Counted from the stretch's first letter, positions 9,357 through 18,088 are shown. The stretch: DNA of 64,000 nucleotides from Chryseobacterium sp. IHB B 17019 (GCF_001456155.1 NZ_CP013293.1:2852001-2916000), one strand, 5' to 3'. The notes: generated by a model not told the origin, from the sequence alone. Numbers and translations are program-made.

Positions 9357-9483
9357 AACCTTTTTATTAAAAAAGTTTCAATATTCAAATCCAATGAAGT
9401 ACAAACCTTATATTTCAATGTATTGAGACTGCAAATTTACACATTTTTCCCGATTGAAAAAAACTTTGTAAAACGTTTTATGG

Positions 9484-9512
9484 AAAAGCCTGAAACACAA
9501 TTTGTTTCAGGC
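9484..9512 (-). terminator. Terminator after czcA
   Basis: A perfect 10-bp stem (GCCTGAAACA, 9488-9497, with TGTTTCAGGC, 9503-9512) is followed by TTTTCC on the minus strand. It closes the czcCBA transcript before tuf. Confidence 0.75.
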
Positions 9513-9543
9513 TCGGATAATATAAATATAAATGAAAGAATAG

Positions 9544-12500
9544 CTAAATCTGCTGTGATTTTTTGGTCCTGTTGAAGATCCAGAAAATGATCGGGAAAAT
9601 CAATAAAGTAAGAGCTGTCGCCGTAATCAATCCACCGATAATTACAATCGCCAATGGTTTTTGAGATTCGGAGCCGATGCCCGTTGACAACGCTGCAGGC
9701 ATTAATCCAATTGAAGCCATTAAAGCGGTCATAATTACGGGACGTGTTCTGGATTTGACTCCATTAAAAATAGCTTCATCCAAACTCAATCCGCTCTTGA
9801 CATTTTGATGGAATTCTGTGATGAGAATGACCCCGTTTTGAATACAGATTCCGAGCAATGCAATCATCCCTACTCCCGCGGAAATTCCAAAATTCATACT
9901 GGTGATATGGAGTGCAATAATCCCTCCGATCAGTGCAAATGGAACATTCGCCAATACCAAAAGTGAATCTTTCATATTACCGAAAAGGATAAATAAAAGC
10001 AGAAAGATTCCCAAAATACTAATCGGAACAACCTGAGCTAATCGTTTCGAAGCTCGCTGCTGGTTTTCAAACTGACCGGTCCAGCCAACAGAATATCCGT
10101 CCGGAAGTTGAATTTTTGCCAATTTTTCCTGAGCATCAGCAATTGTACTTCCCAGATCACGGTCACGAATCGAGAATTTAACCCCAATATAACGCTTAAT
10201 ATCATCTCTGTAAATAAACGCCGCACCATTATCTTTTTCAATCGTACTGATTTCTTTTAACGGAATTTTAGAACCGTCCTGCGTAGGAACCATCAATGCC
10301 GCAATATCATTTTCATCTTTTCTGTACTCTTGAGAATAACGCAGACGAATCGGGAATTTCCTTTCACCATCAAACATCTCTGAGGCGGTTTTTCCTCCGA
10401 AAGCCATTTCCAGAACAGATTGCGCGTCATCGGGCATTACTCCGTAAGCTGCCATTTTATCCCGATCAAGGACTACACTTACTTCAGGCTGGCCGATATT
10501 TTTTATAATTCCAGGGTCTTTTACGCCATCAACATCTTTGATTTGTTTTAAAACCTCATCAGCTAATCTGTCTAAAGTCTGCAAATTATCTCCGTAAATT
10601 TTAATTCCGTTTTCTGCTTTAAAACCTGCCACCGCTTCGGCAACGTTGTCGGAAATGGGTTGAGAATAATTAAAAGTAATCCCTTGGTAAGTCCTAAGTT
10701 TTTTATCGATTTCTTCAATCAGATCGTCGTAACTGATGTTTCGTTTCCAGTCTTCTTTAGGTTTAAGATTGACGGCAAACTGTACAAATCCAAATCCGTT
10801 CGGGTCGGTTCCGTCGTTACTTCTGCCCGTTTGTGCGAGAACATCCGTGACTTCCGGAAAGCCCATAATATCCTTCTTTAAAAGGTCAGCGGTTTTCAAC
10901 GATTCTTTTAATGATGAACTCATCGGCATTTCTGCGGTGATCCAAAGTGAACCTTCATTTAGCTGCGGTAAAAATTCTGTCCCTAAAAATTTTCCTGAGA
11001 ATAATGTTACGGCTAAAAATGAAATAGCAACCATTAAACTCATTTTTTTATGTCTAAAAGTATAGTTGAAACCTTTCAAAACAATTCTGTCCCAGAAATT
11101 CACAAACGGATTGTTTTTTTCTTTAACATTTTTATTTAATAGAATATGCGAAAGAACAGGAACTAAAGTCAATGTGAAAATCAAAGCCCCGATTAATGCA
11201 AAACCTAATGTAAATGCCAATGGTGAAAACATTTTCCCTTCCACTTTCTGAAACGAGAAAATCGGAATTAATGAAGTAATGATGATTAATTTTGAAAAGA
11301 AAATTGCTTTTCCTAAACCTGTTCCCGTTTGTTTGATCCAACCTCCTTTTGCCATTTTATTAAACTTTTCCGGTCCGTATTTATGGGCTTTATGATCGAG
11401 CATTACGAAAAGTCCTTCCACCATAACGACGGCTCCATCAATGATAATTCCGAAATCTACGGCTCCAAGTGAGAGTAAATTCGCGCTCATCCCCGCCAGT
11501 TTTAAACATAAAAACGCAAATAATAAGGATAACGGAATGATAATCGAAACAATCAACGTCGTTCGCCAGTCTGCCATAAAAATCAAAACGATTACCGTTA
11601 CCAGAATGATCCCTTCCAGTAAATTGTGCATGACAGTTTCTGTCGTGAAATCCATTAAATTGTCACGGTCGTAGAAGGTGACCATTTTTACATCTTTCGG
11701 AAGGATTTTTTCATTTAATTCTTTAATTTTAGCCTTAACTCCAACCAAAACTTCACGCGGATTTTCGCCTTTTCTCATGACGACAATTCCTTCAACAGTA
11801 TCTTCATGATTATTTAATCCGGCCTGCCCTACTCTCGGCATCGAACTTTCATGAACTTCAGCAACATTTTTAACCAAAACAGGGTTTCCGTTGTCATTTT
11901 CAATCGTAATATTCCCAATATCATTAATAGATTTCACCAAACCGATTCCTCTCACCACATAAGCCTGTCCGTTTTTCTCGATGACATCACCGCCGACATT
12001 TAAATTACTTTTCGTTACAGCATCGTAAACCTGAAGCGGTGTTAAATTGTATTTATCCAACGCTCTCGGATCAATACTTAATTCAAAAACTTTATCCTGG
12101 CCTCCGAAAACATTGATATCTGCAACTCCCGGAACACCTCTCAGCGCTCGGTCGACCACCCAATTTTGGAGGGTTAATAATTCCCGTGAATCTTTCTTTT
12201 TACTCTCCAACGTATATCGGAAAATCTCTCCTGTTGGTCCGTAAGGCGGCTGTACTTCGGGATCTACTTCATCAGGAAGGCTGACTGTCCGCAATTGGTT
12301 GTTGACCTGATTTCTGGCAAAAGTATCGTCCACACCATCGTCAAAAAGAATCTTCACAATCGAAAGCCCAAACATCGTGGTGCTTCGCACACTGGTTTTC
12401 TTCTGAACCGGACTCATCGCCAATTCAATAGGTGTCGTAACAAACCGTTCGACTTCTTCCGCGCTTCGCCCATTCCACTGAGTGATGATGATAATCTGGG

Positions 12501-12642
12501 TGTTGGTAACGTCCGGAAAGGCTTCAATAGGCATATTTTTGAAGCTTATAAACCCTGCGACCGCCAAAACAGCAACCCAAATAAAGGTGAATGCTTTATT
12601 TTTTAATGAAAAGGCAATTATATTTTTAATGAATTTATTCAT
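9544..12642 (-). CDS. czcA: Heavy-metal RND efflux pump, inner-membrane transporter (CzcA family)
   Basis: This is the proton-driven inner-membrane pump of a tripartite metal efflux system. At 1032 residues it has the RND length and layout: an N-terminal membrane helix, a large periplasmic loop, membrane helices 2-6, a second loop and helices 8-12. The helix-4 motif DFGIIIDGAVVMVEG (D396, D402, E409) matches the divalent-cation (Zn/Co/Cd/Ni) HME-RND class rather than the Cu/Ag class, which usually has an A-x-G-x-x-x-D pattern there. It is the last gene of the czcC-czcB-czcA operon, followed by a hairpin. The exact metal cannot be told from sequence. Confidence 0.93.
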   Translation of the reverse strand: MNKFIKNIIAFSLKNKAFTFIWVAVLAVAGFISFKNMPIEAFPDVTNTQIIIITQWNGRSAEEVERFVTTPIELAMSPVQKKTSVRSTTMFGLSIVKILFDDGVDDTFARNQVNNQLRTVSLPDEVDPEVQPPYGPTGEIFRYTLESKKKDSRELLTLQNWVVDRALRGVPGVADINVFGGQDKVFELSIDPRALDKYNLTPLQVYDAVTKSNLNVGGDVIEKNGQAYVVRGIGLVKSINDIGNITIENDNGNPVLVKNVAEVHESSMPRVGQAGLNNHEDTVEGIVVMRKGENPREVLVGVKAKIKELNEKILPKDVKMVTFYDRDNLMDFTTETVMHNLLEGIILVTVIVLIFMADWRTTLIVSIIIPLSLLFAFLCLKLAGMSANLLSLGAVDFGIIIDGAVVMVEGLFVMLDHKAHKYGPEKFNKMAKGGWIKQTGTGLGKAIFFSKLIIITSLIPIFSFQKVEGKMFSPLAFTLGFALIGALIFTLTLVPVLSHILLNKNVKEKNNPFVNFWDRIVLKGFNYTFRHKKMSLMVAISFLAVTLFSGKFLGTEFLPQLNEGSLWITAEMPMSSSLKESLKTADLLKKDIMGFPEVTDVLAQTGRSNDGTDPNGFGFVQFAVNLKPKEDWKRNISYDDLIEEIDKKLRTYQGITFNYSQPISDNVAEAVAGFKAENGIKIYGDNLQTLDRLADEVLKQIKDVDGVKDPGIIKNIGQPEVSVVLDRDKMAAYGVMPDDAQSVLEMAFGGKTASEMFDGERKFPIRLRYSQEYRKDENDIAALMVPTQDGSKIPLKEISTIEKDNGAAFIYRDDIKRYIGVKFSIRDRDLGSTIADAQEKLAKIQLPDGYSVGWTGQFENQQRASKRLAQVVPISILGIFLLLFILFGNMKDSLLVLANVPFALIGGIIALHITSMNFGISAGVGMIALLGICIQNGVILITEFHQNVKSGLSLDEAIFNGVKSRTRPVIMTALMASIGLMPAALSTGIGSESQKPLAIVIIGGLITATALTLLIFPIIFWIFNRTKKSQQI

Positions 12643-12691
12643 AGTAGAAATTAGAGGTTAGACTTTAGATATTAGACTAATAACTAGATGT

Positions 12692-13777
12692 TTAACTATT
12701 CAAAGAGCGATAAATCAACAATTGATTATTGGTGATGACGTCTTCTCCTTCAGACAAACCTTCGGAAACGTAAGTGGTGTCGCCAACTTGTTTTAAAACC
12801 TTTATTTCTTTCACCTTAACATCTGTTCTTGATTTATAAATTACCACAAAACTCCTGTTATCATCAAAAATCACCGCTTTTGAAGGAACCGTCAATGCCG
12901 TATTATTTTCTGAGCTTGTGACTTTTATCGTGGCTTTACTTTCAGGAATTAATAATCCGTTGGCATTGTCTAAAACTACTCTGGCTTGCATCGCATTGGT
13001 TTGCGGATCGATAATTTTAAATATTTTATCAATTTTTCCATCAAAAAATTTGTCAGGATAAGACAATGTAGAAACCTGAGCTTTCATTCCGAGGCTTATT
13101 TTATCGATATCAGATTCATTGACGTTCATAATTGCCCAGACATTGGTTGTATTTGCGACATCGAAAATATTTTCGCTTCTGTCACTCCTCAACTGCATAT
13201 CTTTATTGATGTTTTTCTGAACAATATATCCACTGATCGGGGCCACAACACTGTAAATATTCCCTTTTTTCACATTATAGACCGTACTCACCGCACTTGC
13301 TCTCTGCATTTGGTCCTGTGCTTTCTGCAGCTGGCTTTTGGCTTCCAGCACATCTCTTTCGGTGTTAAGTTTTCCTTCGTACATTTCTCTGGCGACACGG
13401 AGATTGTTTTCCGCAACTACCAAATCTGTTTTTGCATCGCTTACGTCTTTCTGAACCTCAGCTAATTCCGTACTTCGGATGGTCGCCAAAACCTGCCCTT
13501 TTGTCACATGGTCTCCCAACTCTACATTTACACTCAAAACATTTCCTCCAACAAGCGGATAAACATCGATATAGCTGTTTTTATCGGCGGATATTTTTCC
13601 GTAGAAATTGTAATTATCTTCTATATATTTTTTTTCAACTTTAGCTAATACAATGGATTTTAGCATGGTATTGCTCAATTCAAAGCCTTTTTTTGCCTGT
13701 GGTTTTGCTTCTTCCTCTTTTTTGGAGCAAGACATGATTGACAAAACCATCATTATTAAGATTATATTTTTTTTCAT
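12692..13777 (-). CDS. czcB: RND efflux periplasmic adaptor lipoprotein (CzcB family)
   Basis: The membrane fusion protein joins the CzcA pump to the outer-membrane channel. The N-terminus MKKNIILIMMVLSIMSCSKK is a lipoprotein signal with the lipid-modified Cys in LSIMSC. A barrel-sandwich hybrid follows (YPLVGGNVLSVNVELGDHVTKGQVLATI), then a helical hairpin (VQKDVSDAKTDLVVAENN) and beta-barrel domains. Its start is one base past the czcC stop, so translation is probably coupled. At 361 residues it is full length. No His-rich metal-binding extension is visible. Confidence 0.92.
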   Translation of the reverse strand: MKKNIILIMMVLSIMSCSKKEEEAKPQAKKGFELSNTMLKSIVLAKVEKKYIEDNYNFYGKISADKNSYIDVYPLVGGNVLSVNVELGDHVTKGQVLATIRSTELAEVQKDVSDAKTDLVVAENNLRVAREMYEGKLNTERDVLEAKSQLQKAQDQMQRASAVSTVYNVKKGNIYSVVAPISGYIVQKNINKDMQLRSDRSENIFDVANTTNVWAIMNVNESDIDKISLGMKAQVSTLSYPDKFFDGKIDKIFKIIDPQTNAMQARVVLDNANGLLIPESKATIKVTSSENNTALTVPSKAVIFDDNRSFVVIYKSRTDVKVKEIKVLKQVGDTTYVSEGLSEGEDVITNNQLLIYRSLNS

Positions 13778-13778
13778 G

Positions 13779-15020
13779 TTAATAGAAGATTTTTGTTTGT
13801 ACCAGCTGATTCAATTGTTCTGCCGACTGGATGATTCCGTTTTTCATATCATAAATCTGCAGAGCCGTTTCCCTGTAGCTGTCCATGAAATCGGTAAATT
13901 CAATAAGGCTGATGTTTCCTTTTTTGAAATTACTCAGCATTCCGTTGTATACCAGTTCGAGATTATTCACATCATCTGTTTTGATTTCTGCCAATTGATC
14001 GTATTGCGATTTCCAGATTTTAAAAGCGGACTGAACTTTAGTTTCAAGATTTAATTTCTGAAAATCTGCATTTTTTTGATTCTGCTGAATGGCATAATTT
14101 GCCTTTTCAACGTTTCCTTTATTTGATTTCCAGAGAGGAAGCGGAATTCCGATCATCAGATTCACTTCGTTTTTAAAAGTCCCTCCGTTTTGATCCCAGC
14201 CCGCTCCGATATTTAAATCAGGAATATTCAGAGATTTTTGCCACTGTGCATACAGTTTGCTGCTGTCAATTAATTTTAAATTATATTGATAGTCCGCATT
14301 ATTTTCCAATGCTTTTTTCTGCAATTCACTTTCGTCTCCGAAAGGTTGGGCAGCAAGAATTTCCTTCGCTTCAGATTCTGAGAGCTGTGGTTCGATATCG
14401 TCTGTAATTCCTGTTAAAACTTTTAGGTTTTGTTCAAATTCAAGAATATTTTTATTGATCCCAATCTTGTCGTTATTTAATTGAATAACAATACTTTGTA
14501 GCCTTACTTCGTCCTTCAGAGAGACATTTCCTTTCGCAGTCTGTACCTTATAAGCTGCCAGTAGGTCATTCATGTAACCCAGTTGCTTATTGGTATTTTC
14601 GAGCTTTAATTTTTCGTAATAAAGATTATAATATGCCGTATGAAGCTGGGCTTTCAGATCAACCAAAAGTTGGGAAAACTGAAGCTGCGCCAGCCCTTTG
14701 TTTGATTTTGCAAAGGCAATTTCGTTTTTCTTTTTGCCTCCCATGTAGATTAACTGGGTAATTTCCGCTCCTTTGGCACGTCCTACATCGAAAATTTTTC
14801 TGTCTTCAGGATTATAAGCATTGATTTGTCCGCTCAGTTGTGGAAGTTCCCAGATTTTAGCCTGCAAAATATCTGCATCAGCCATATTAATATTATATTG
14901 TTCGGCGAGCAGTTGTAAATTGTTCTTTTGAAAAGCCTCTTCACAATCCAAAAGCGACATTTGCTGTTGTGCCATCATCATTGAAGAAATGATAATGAAC
15001 AGCCCTGCAATTTTGTTCAT
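13779..15020 (-). CDS. czcC: TolC-family outer-membrane efflux channel (CzcC family)
   Basis: This is the outer-membrane exit duct of the metal efflux complex. The 413-residue protein starts with a signal peptide (MNKIAGLFIIISSMMMAQQ). It has the two long coiled-coil repeats of the outer-membrane efflux protein fold, with the typical ADILQAKIWELPQLSGQINA near the N-terminus. It is the first gene of the operon, and four TTAAA boxes lie about 40-75 bases upstream of its start. The start codon follows directly from the signal peptide. Confidence 0.9.
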   Translation of the reverse strand: MNKIAGLFIIISSMMMAQQQMSLLDCEEAFQKNNLQLLAEQYNINMADADILQAKIWELPQLSGQINAYNPEDRKIFDVGRAKGAEITQLIYMGGKKKNEIAFAKSNKGLAQLQFSQLLVDLKAQLHTAYYNLYYEKLKLENTNKQLGYMNDLLAAYKVQTAKGNVSLKDEVRLQSIVIQLNNDKIGINKNILEFEQNLKVLTGITDDIEPQLSESEAKEILAAQPFGDESELQKKALENNADYQYNLKLIDSSKLYAQWQKSLNIPDLNIGAGWDQNGGTFKNEVNLMIGIPLPLWKSNKGNVEKANYAIQQNQKNADFQKLNLETKVQSAFKIWKSQYDQLAEIKTDDVNNLELVYNGMLSNFKKGNISLIEFTDFMDSYRETALQIYDMKNGIIQSAEQLNQLVQTKIFY

Positions 15021-15039
15021 TTTTGTTATTTTTATGGTA

Positions 15040-15096
15040 CAAAATTGCCTTTCTGCTATTAAAACGGGCTTAAAGTGAGCTTAAAATAAAATTAAA
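15040..15096 (-). promoter_or_regulatory. czcCBA control region with four TTAAA boxes at 11-bp spacing
   Basis: The plus strand has TTAAA at 15059, 15070, 15081 and 15092, each exactly 11 bases apart. Direct repeats with about 11-bp phasing are the usual binding pattern of OmpR/PhoB-type response regulators. The boxes sit just upstream of a -7-like element CAATTTTG (minus strand, 15040-15047) that lacks a TTG partner, as expected for an activated promoter. The linked response regulator at 16599-17279 is the obvious candidate binder; that assignment is inferred. Confidence 0.6.
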
Positions 15097-15165
15097 TTTG
15101 ATTTTGAGGAAGTAAATTGTTGGTTCTACAATTATAGGAAGTTGTTAGGTTGATTTATTGAAGTC

Positions 15166-15215
15166 TTAGAAAATCCTTCGACAGGTTCAGGATGACATCG
15201 CTAATGCTATCGTCT
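15166..15215. repeat. Intergenic repeat-like sequence
   Basis: The segment contains TCCTTCGACAGGTTCAGGAT followed by GACATCG, a kind of sequence that recurs in many flavobacterial intergenic regions. It ends in GCTATCGTC near the histidine kinase stop. Only one copy of this exact form is seen here; the similar AGATGC...CAGCATGACA elements elsewhere may be relatives. Confidence 0.35.
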
Positions 15216-15233
15216 AAAATCTCAGTTAAAAAA

Positions 15234-16598
15234 TTATTTATTAAAAATCACACTGAATTTATTCAGCAGATTTGCAGGAGATGAATATTTGATTTCTGCG
15301 CCGTGGTATTCCAGGATTCTTTTGACTATTCTTAAACCAAGACCGGATCCGGAAATATTCTGAGAATTATTCCCTCTCATAAAGGCTTCAAACAGCTTGG
15401 TCTGCTCTTCTTCCGGAATTATGTCGCCGTGAGAAATGACATCAACAGTAAGATATGAAGGAGTTTCCGTGATCAGAACATCCACCTCTGCATTGTCAGA
15501 ATATACTGCCGCGTTTTTAAACAAATTAATAAAAACAATATCCAAAAGTGACTGAATACCTTTTATAGTTAAAAGTGCATTTTCAGAGGTATTTTCAGAG
15601 ATCAGGAAATCCATTTTCAGTTTCGGGTAGCTTTTTTCAACCGCCTCGAAGGATTCAAAAATAACTTCATCAATTCTCACCTCTTCATAAATGCTCTGAA
15701 TGTTTTCTTTATCAAATTTTGTGAGGAGCAAAAGGGAATTGGTAAGGTCTGAGAGCTGATACACATCTTTCTGAATCTGCTTCAATGAAGATAAAGTTTC
15801 GGGGGAATGCTGCTCAAATTTAATTAAATTCTCCAACTGGAAAGCCATCCTGGTTATTGGCGTCCTGATTTCGTGCGATGCACTTGCCGTGAAGTCCTTT
15901 TGTGACTGGAAAACGTCATTTAACCTTATAATCATCGTATTAAAAGATTGGGCAAGAACGTCAATTTCGTCATTGGAATTTCTAACGGGGATCTGGGTTG
16001 TCAATTTATGGGCCGTAACTTCGGAAATCTCTTGATTTAAATCTTCCAAAGGCTTAAGGAACTGCCCCATGAAATAATAGCTGAAAAAGCCGATGAGAAG
16101 CGTACTCATGACATAAGATGTAATTAAAAGGTATTTTAAATACTCTAATTTGGATTTTCCGTTGGTATCAAAAGCGCTGGTAAGAATGTAATAATTTTCA
16201 CCGTTGATATTACGAACTGCCGCGTAAATTTCAGGAACGGTTTTTTCGGAATAAATAACTTTCTTTTGGTCGAGTTCCTGCAGCAATCCGTCATCCCAGG
16301 TTACATTTTTGTCTTTAATAGTACTATAGATGAGTTCTTTTTTATTATTAAAAATTAAAATGGTTTCATTTAAAAGAATATTATCGGAATTTTCATTAAA
16401 AAAAACGGGTGCTTCTTCTTCAAAATCTTTCGATTTGGCAATAAAATGTGAAGTAAACTCCAATCTCTGCCGGAATCTTTCTTTGAATTCGTCTCTCCGG
16501 AAATCATTAAAGGATATGTAAATCACCGTCATCACAATACCGAAAAGCAATGAAAAGGCAATACTGAGATTGAGCGCTATCTTCCGTTTTAAAGACAT
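15234..16598 (-). CDS. Sensor histidine kinase of the czc-linked two-component system
   Basis: This membrane kinase senses an envelope signal, probably metal, and phosphorylates the regulator encoded directly upstream. The 454-residue protein has a first membrane helix at about 10-30, a periplasmic region to about 160, a second helix (YLLITSYVMSTLLIGFFSYY), HAMP, the H-box ASHEIRTPI, the N-box NLFKNAAVYS and the G2 box GSGLGLRIV. The G1 region (DVISHGDIIPEEE) departs from the usual DxGxG. The start codon directly abuts the response-regulator stop. Its position beside czcCBA suggests a CzcRS/CusRS-like role; the ligand is not known. Confidence 0.9.
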   Translation of the reverse strand: MSLKRKIALNLSIAFSLLFGIVMTVIYISFNDFRRDEFKERFRQRLEFTSHFIAKSKDFEEEAPVFFNENSDNILLNETILIFNNKKELIYSTIKDKNVTWDDGLLQELDQKKVIYSEKTVPEIYAAVRNINGENYYILTSAFDTNGKSKLEYLKYLLITSYVMSTLLIGFFSYYFMGQFLKPLEDLNQEISEVTAHKLTTQIPVRNSNDEIDVLAQSFNTMIIRLNDVFQSQKDFTASASHEIRTPITRMAFQLENLIKFEQHSPETLSSLKQIQKDVYQLSDLTNSLLLLTKFDKENIQSIYEEVRIDEVIFESFEAVEKSYPKLKMDFLISENTSENALLTIKGIQSLLDIVFINLFKNAAVYSDNAEVDVLITETPSYLTVDVISHGDIIPEEEQTKLFEAFMRGNNSQNISGSGLGLRIVKRILEYHGAEIKYSSPANLLNKFSVIFNK

Positions 16599-17279
16599 CT
16601 ATAATGGACTTAGATAATATCCGAAGCCGGAGCGTGTATGAATGAGCTTAACTTTAAAATCTTTATCAATTTTCTTTCTTAAAAAGTTGATATAAACCTC
16701 AACTGTATTTGTATTGGTATTGAAATTATGTTCCCATACATTTTCTGTGATCTGCTGTTTTGAAACCGTCCTTCCCTGTGCTTCTGCAAGATAAGCCAAT
16801 AGCTGGAATTCTTTTAAGGTGAGTGCAATTTCATTTCCGGCCCGAAAAACTTTCTGTTCGGTTTTATTGATAATCAAATCATCAATCCTGATGATATCCT
16901 GATCAGTATTGTCTGAAGGCGTTTTTCTCCTAAGCAAAGAATTGATGCGCAACAACAGCTCCTCAAACTGAAATGGCTTTACCAGATAATCATCCGCCAA
17001 TCTTGTAAAGGCATCTTTTTTATCAGACAAATCGCCGTAAGCCGAAATAATAATGATCGGAGTACTTTTATCGAAAGAACGAATGGTCTGACACACATCC
17101 AGCCCGTTTATTTTGGGCACATTAATGTCAAGCAGAAACAAATCGTAAGTGCTGTTCTTTATCTGACGAAGGAATGTCTCTCCATCATAAATTTTGTCGC
17201 ACGTGAAGTTATTTGACTCCAAAAACTTACAAAGTTCCGCCGAAAGAATAAGGTCGTCTTCCAATAAAAGAATATTCAT
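16599..17279 (-). CDS. OmpR-family response regulator linked to czcCBA
   Basis: This is a DNA-binding response regulator with an N-terminal receiver domain and a C-terminal winged helix. The acidic pocket is EDD near residue 8, the predicted phospho-acceptor is the Asp in LFLLDINVPKING (about residue 51), and the LVKPF lysine is present. The C-terminal domain has ALTLKEFQLLAYLAEAQGR and ends HTRSGFGYYLSPL. An in-frame TTG lies one codon upstream of the chosen ATG. The four-box site in front of czcC suits this class of regulator. Confidence 0.92.
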   Translation of the reverse strand: MNILLLEDDLILSAELCKFLESNNFTCDKIYDGETFLRQIKNSTYDLFLLDINVPKINGLDVCQTIRSFDKSTPIIIISAYGDLSDKKDAFTRLADDYLVKPFQFEELLLRINSLLRRKTPSDNTDQDIIRIDDLIINKTEQKVFRAGNEIALTLKEFQLLAYLAEAQGRTVSKQQITENVWEHNFNTNTNTVEVYINFLRKKIDKDFKVKLIHTRSGFGYYLSPL

Positions 17280-17351
17280 CAAACTTATTTTATTACGAAT
17301 GTAACGAAATTTTTTATGATTCGGAGACTGACTGAAGGGTTGAAGAATAGT

Positions 17352-17378
17352 TTTAATTAAATTTTAAGGTTATTTAAA
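17352..17378 (-). promoter_or_regulatory. Possible second regulator site upstream of the two-component genes
   Basis: TTTAA steps at 17352, 17363 and 17373 (spacing 11 and 10) resemble the boxes in front of czcC. They lie about 75-100 bases upstream of the response regulator start. If real, they would point to autoregulation. The region is AT-rich, so chance is a serious alternative. Confidence 0.3.
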
Positions 17379-17448
17379 ATAGACAAAGGCTTAGACTTAT
17401 CAAGGTAATACAATGAAAAGATATAGTTTAATTTATAATGGTTAAGCT

Positions 17449-17475
17449 TAGAGATGCTTTCAGCATGACAAACTT
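17449..17475. repeat. Dispersed intergenic repeat, copy 1
   Basis: AGAGATGCTTTCAGCATGAC lies here. Closely similar sequences occur at 32936-32960 and in inverted form at 36360-36455, all in non-coding DNA. Confidence 0.5.
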
Positions 17476-17510
17476 TATGCTTATAGATTGTTTAATAATT
17501 AAAATTTTGG

Positions 17511-17541
17511 GCAAAAAAAATCCCGAAGGAATTTCGGGATT
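17511..17541 (-). terminator. Terminator of the tRNA cluster
   Basis: ATCCCGAA and TTCGGGAT form a stem followed by eight T on the minus strand, directly after tRNA-Thr(GGT). It ends the rpsU-to-tRNA region before the two-component genes. Confidence 0.85.
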
Positions 17542-17549
17542 ACATTGAG

Positions 17550-17621
17550 AGCCAACTACGGGACTTGAACCCGTGACCTCTTCCTTACCAAGGAAGCACT
17601 CTACCGCTGAGCTAAGTCGGC
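17550..17621 (-). tRNA. tRNA-Thr (anticodon GGT)
   Basis: The minus-strand cloverleaf has acceptor GCCGACT/AGTTGGC, D-arm TAGCTCAGCGGTAGA, anticodon loop CTTGGTAAG and T-arm GGGTTCAAGTCCC. CCA is not encoded. It is the last tRNA of the cluster in transcription order. Confidence 0.95.
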
Positions 17622-17628
17622 ATTAACT

Positions 17629-17658
17629 AAAAAAATCACACTGAAAAAGCGTGATTTT
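17629..17658 (-). terminator. Weak hairpin terminator after tRNA-Gly, first copy
   Basis: TCACGC and GTGTGA pair with a loop of five or six bases and are followed by a T run on the minus strand. A diverged version of the same hairpin follows the other tRNA-Gly at 18054-18087. Read-through would be needed to reach tRNA-Thr(GGT). Confidence 0.5.
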
Positions 17659-17663
17659 ATTTG

Positions 17664-17736
17664 AGCGGAAGACGGGGGTCGAACCCGCGACATTCAGCTT
17701 GGAAGGCTGACGCTCTACCAACTGAGCTACTTCCGC
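17664..17736 (-). tRNA. tRNA-Gly (anticodon TCC), copy 1
   Basis: The minus-strand sequence has acceptor GCGGAAG/CTTCCGC, D-arm TAGCTCAGTTGGTAGAGC, anticodon loop CTTCCAA and T-arm GGGTTCGACCCC. CCA is not encoded. It is the same as the copy at 18089-18161. Confidence 0.95.
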
Positions 17737-17769
17737 AATTTTGTTTCCAAAATTATTGGTAACGCTGTG

Positions 17770-17800
17770 CAAACTTAGGAAAATTCCTTTATTCTTGCAA
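17770..17800 (-). promoter_or_regulatory. Internal promoter for tRNA-Gly, copy 1
   Basis: In the Tyr-Gly spacer the minus strand has TTG (17798-17800), 20 bases, then TAAGTTTG (17770-17777), a good Bacteroidota promoter. It would start about 30 bases upstream of tRNA-Gly. The same element recurs in the second copy. Confidence 0.6.
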
Positions 17801-17821
17801 CTTTTTGTCTAATATAAAATG

Positions 17822-17902
17822 TGGGGAGAGCAGGATTCGAACCTACGAAGCCGAAGCAACTGAGTTACAGTCAGTCCCATTTAGCCACTCTGGAATCTCC
17901 CC
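17822..17902 (-). tRNA. tRNA-Tyr (anticodon GTA), copy 1
   Basis: The minus strand reads as a class II tRNA with a long variable arm: acceptor GGGGAGA/TCTCCCC, anticodon loop CTGTAAC and T-arm AGGTTCGAATCCT. It is the same as the copy at 18247-18327. Confidence 0.95.
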
Positions 17903-17922
17903 AGATATTTTATATTAAATTG

Positions 17923-17996
17923 AGCCTCCAGAGGGATTCGAACCCACGACCCCGAGATTACAAATCACGTGCTCTGGCCAACTGAGCTATGGAGGC
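17923..17996 (-). tRNA. tRNA-Thr (anticodon TGT), copy 1
   Basis: Acceptor GCCTCCA/TGGAGGC, anticodon loop TTTGTAA and T-arm GGGTTCGAATCCC read clearly on the minus strand. It is the same as the copy at 18348-18421. Confidence 0.95.
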
Positions 17997-18053
17997 ATTT
18001 AATAATTGGACTGAATGCTGTGAGAAACTCTACTCTACACCATTTCAGTAGTG

Positions 18054-18087
18054 AAAAAAAAATCACCCTAAAAAGTGTGACATTTTT
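18054..18087 (-). terminator. Weak hairpin terminator after tRNA-Gly, second copy
   Basis: TCACAC and GGGTGA pair and are followed by T on the minus strand. It is a diverged version of the hairpin at 17629-17658. Confidence 0.45.
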
Positions 18088-18088
18088 G

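Noticed and set aside
15234..16598. Divergent G1 box (SHGDII) in the histidine kinase as evidence of a dead kinase
   Set aside because: The H, N and G2 boxes are intact, and G1 variation is common in this kinase group, so activity is likely.
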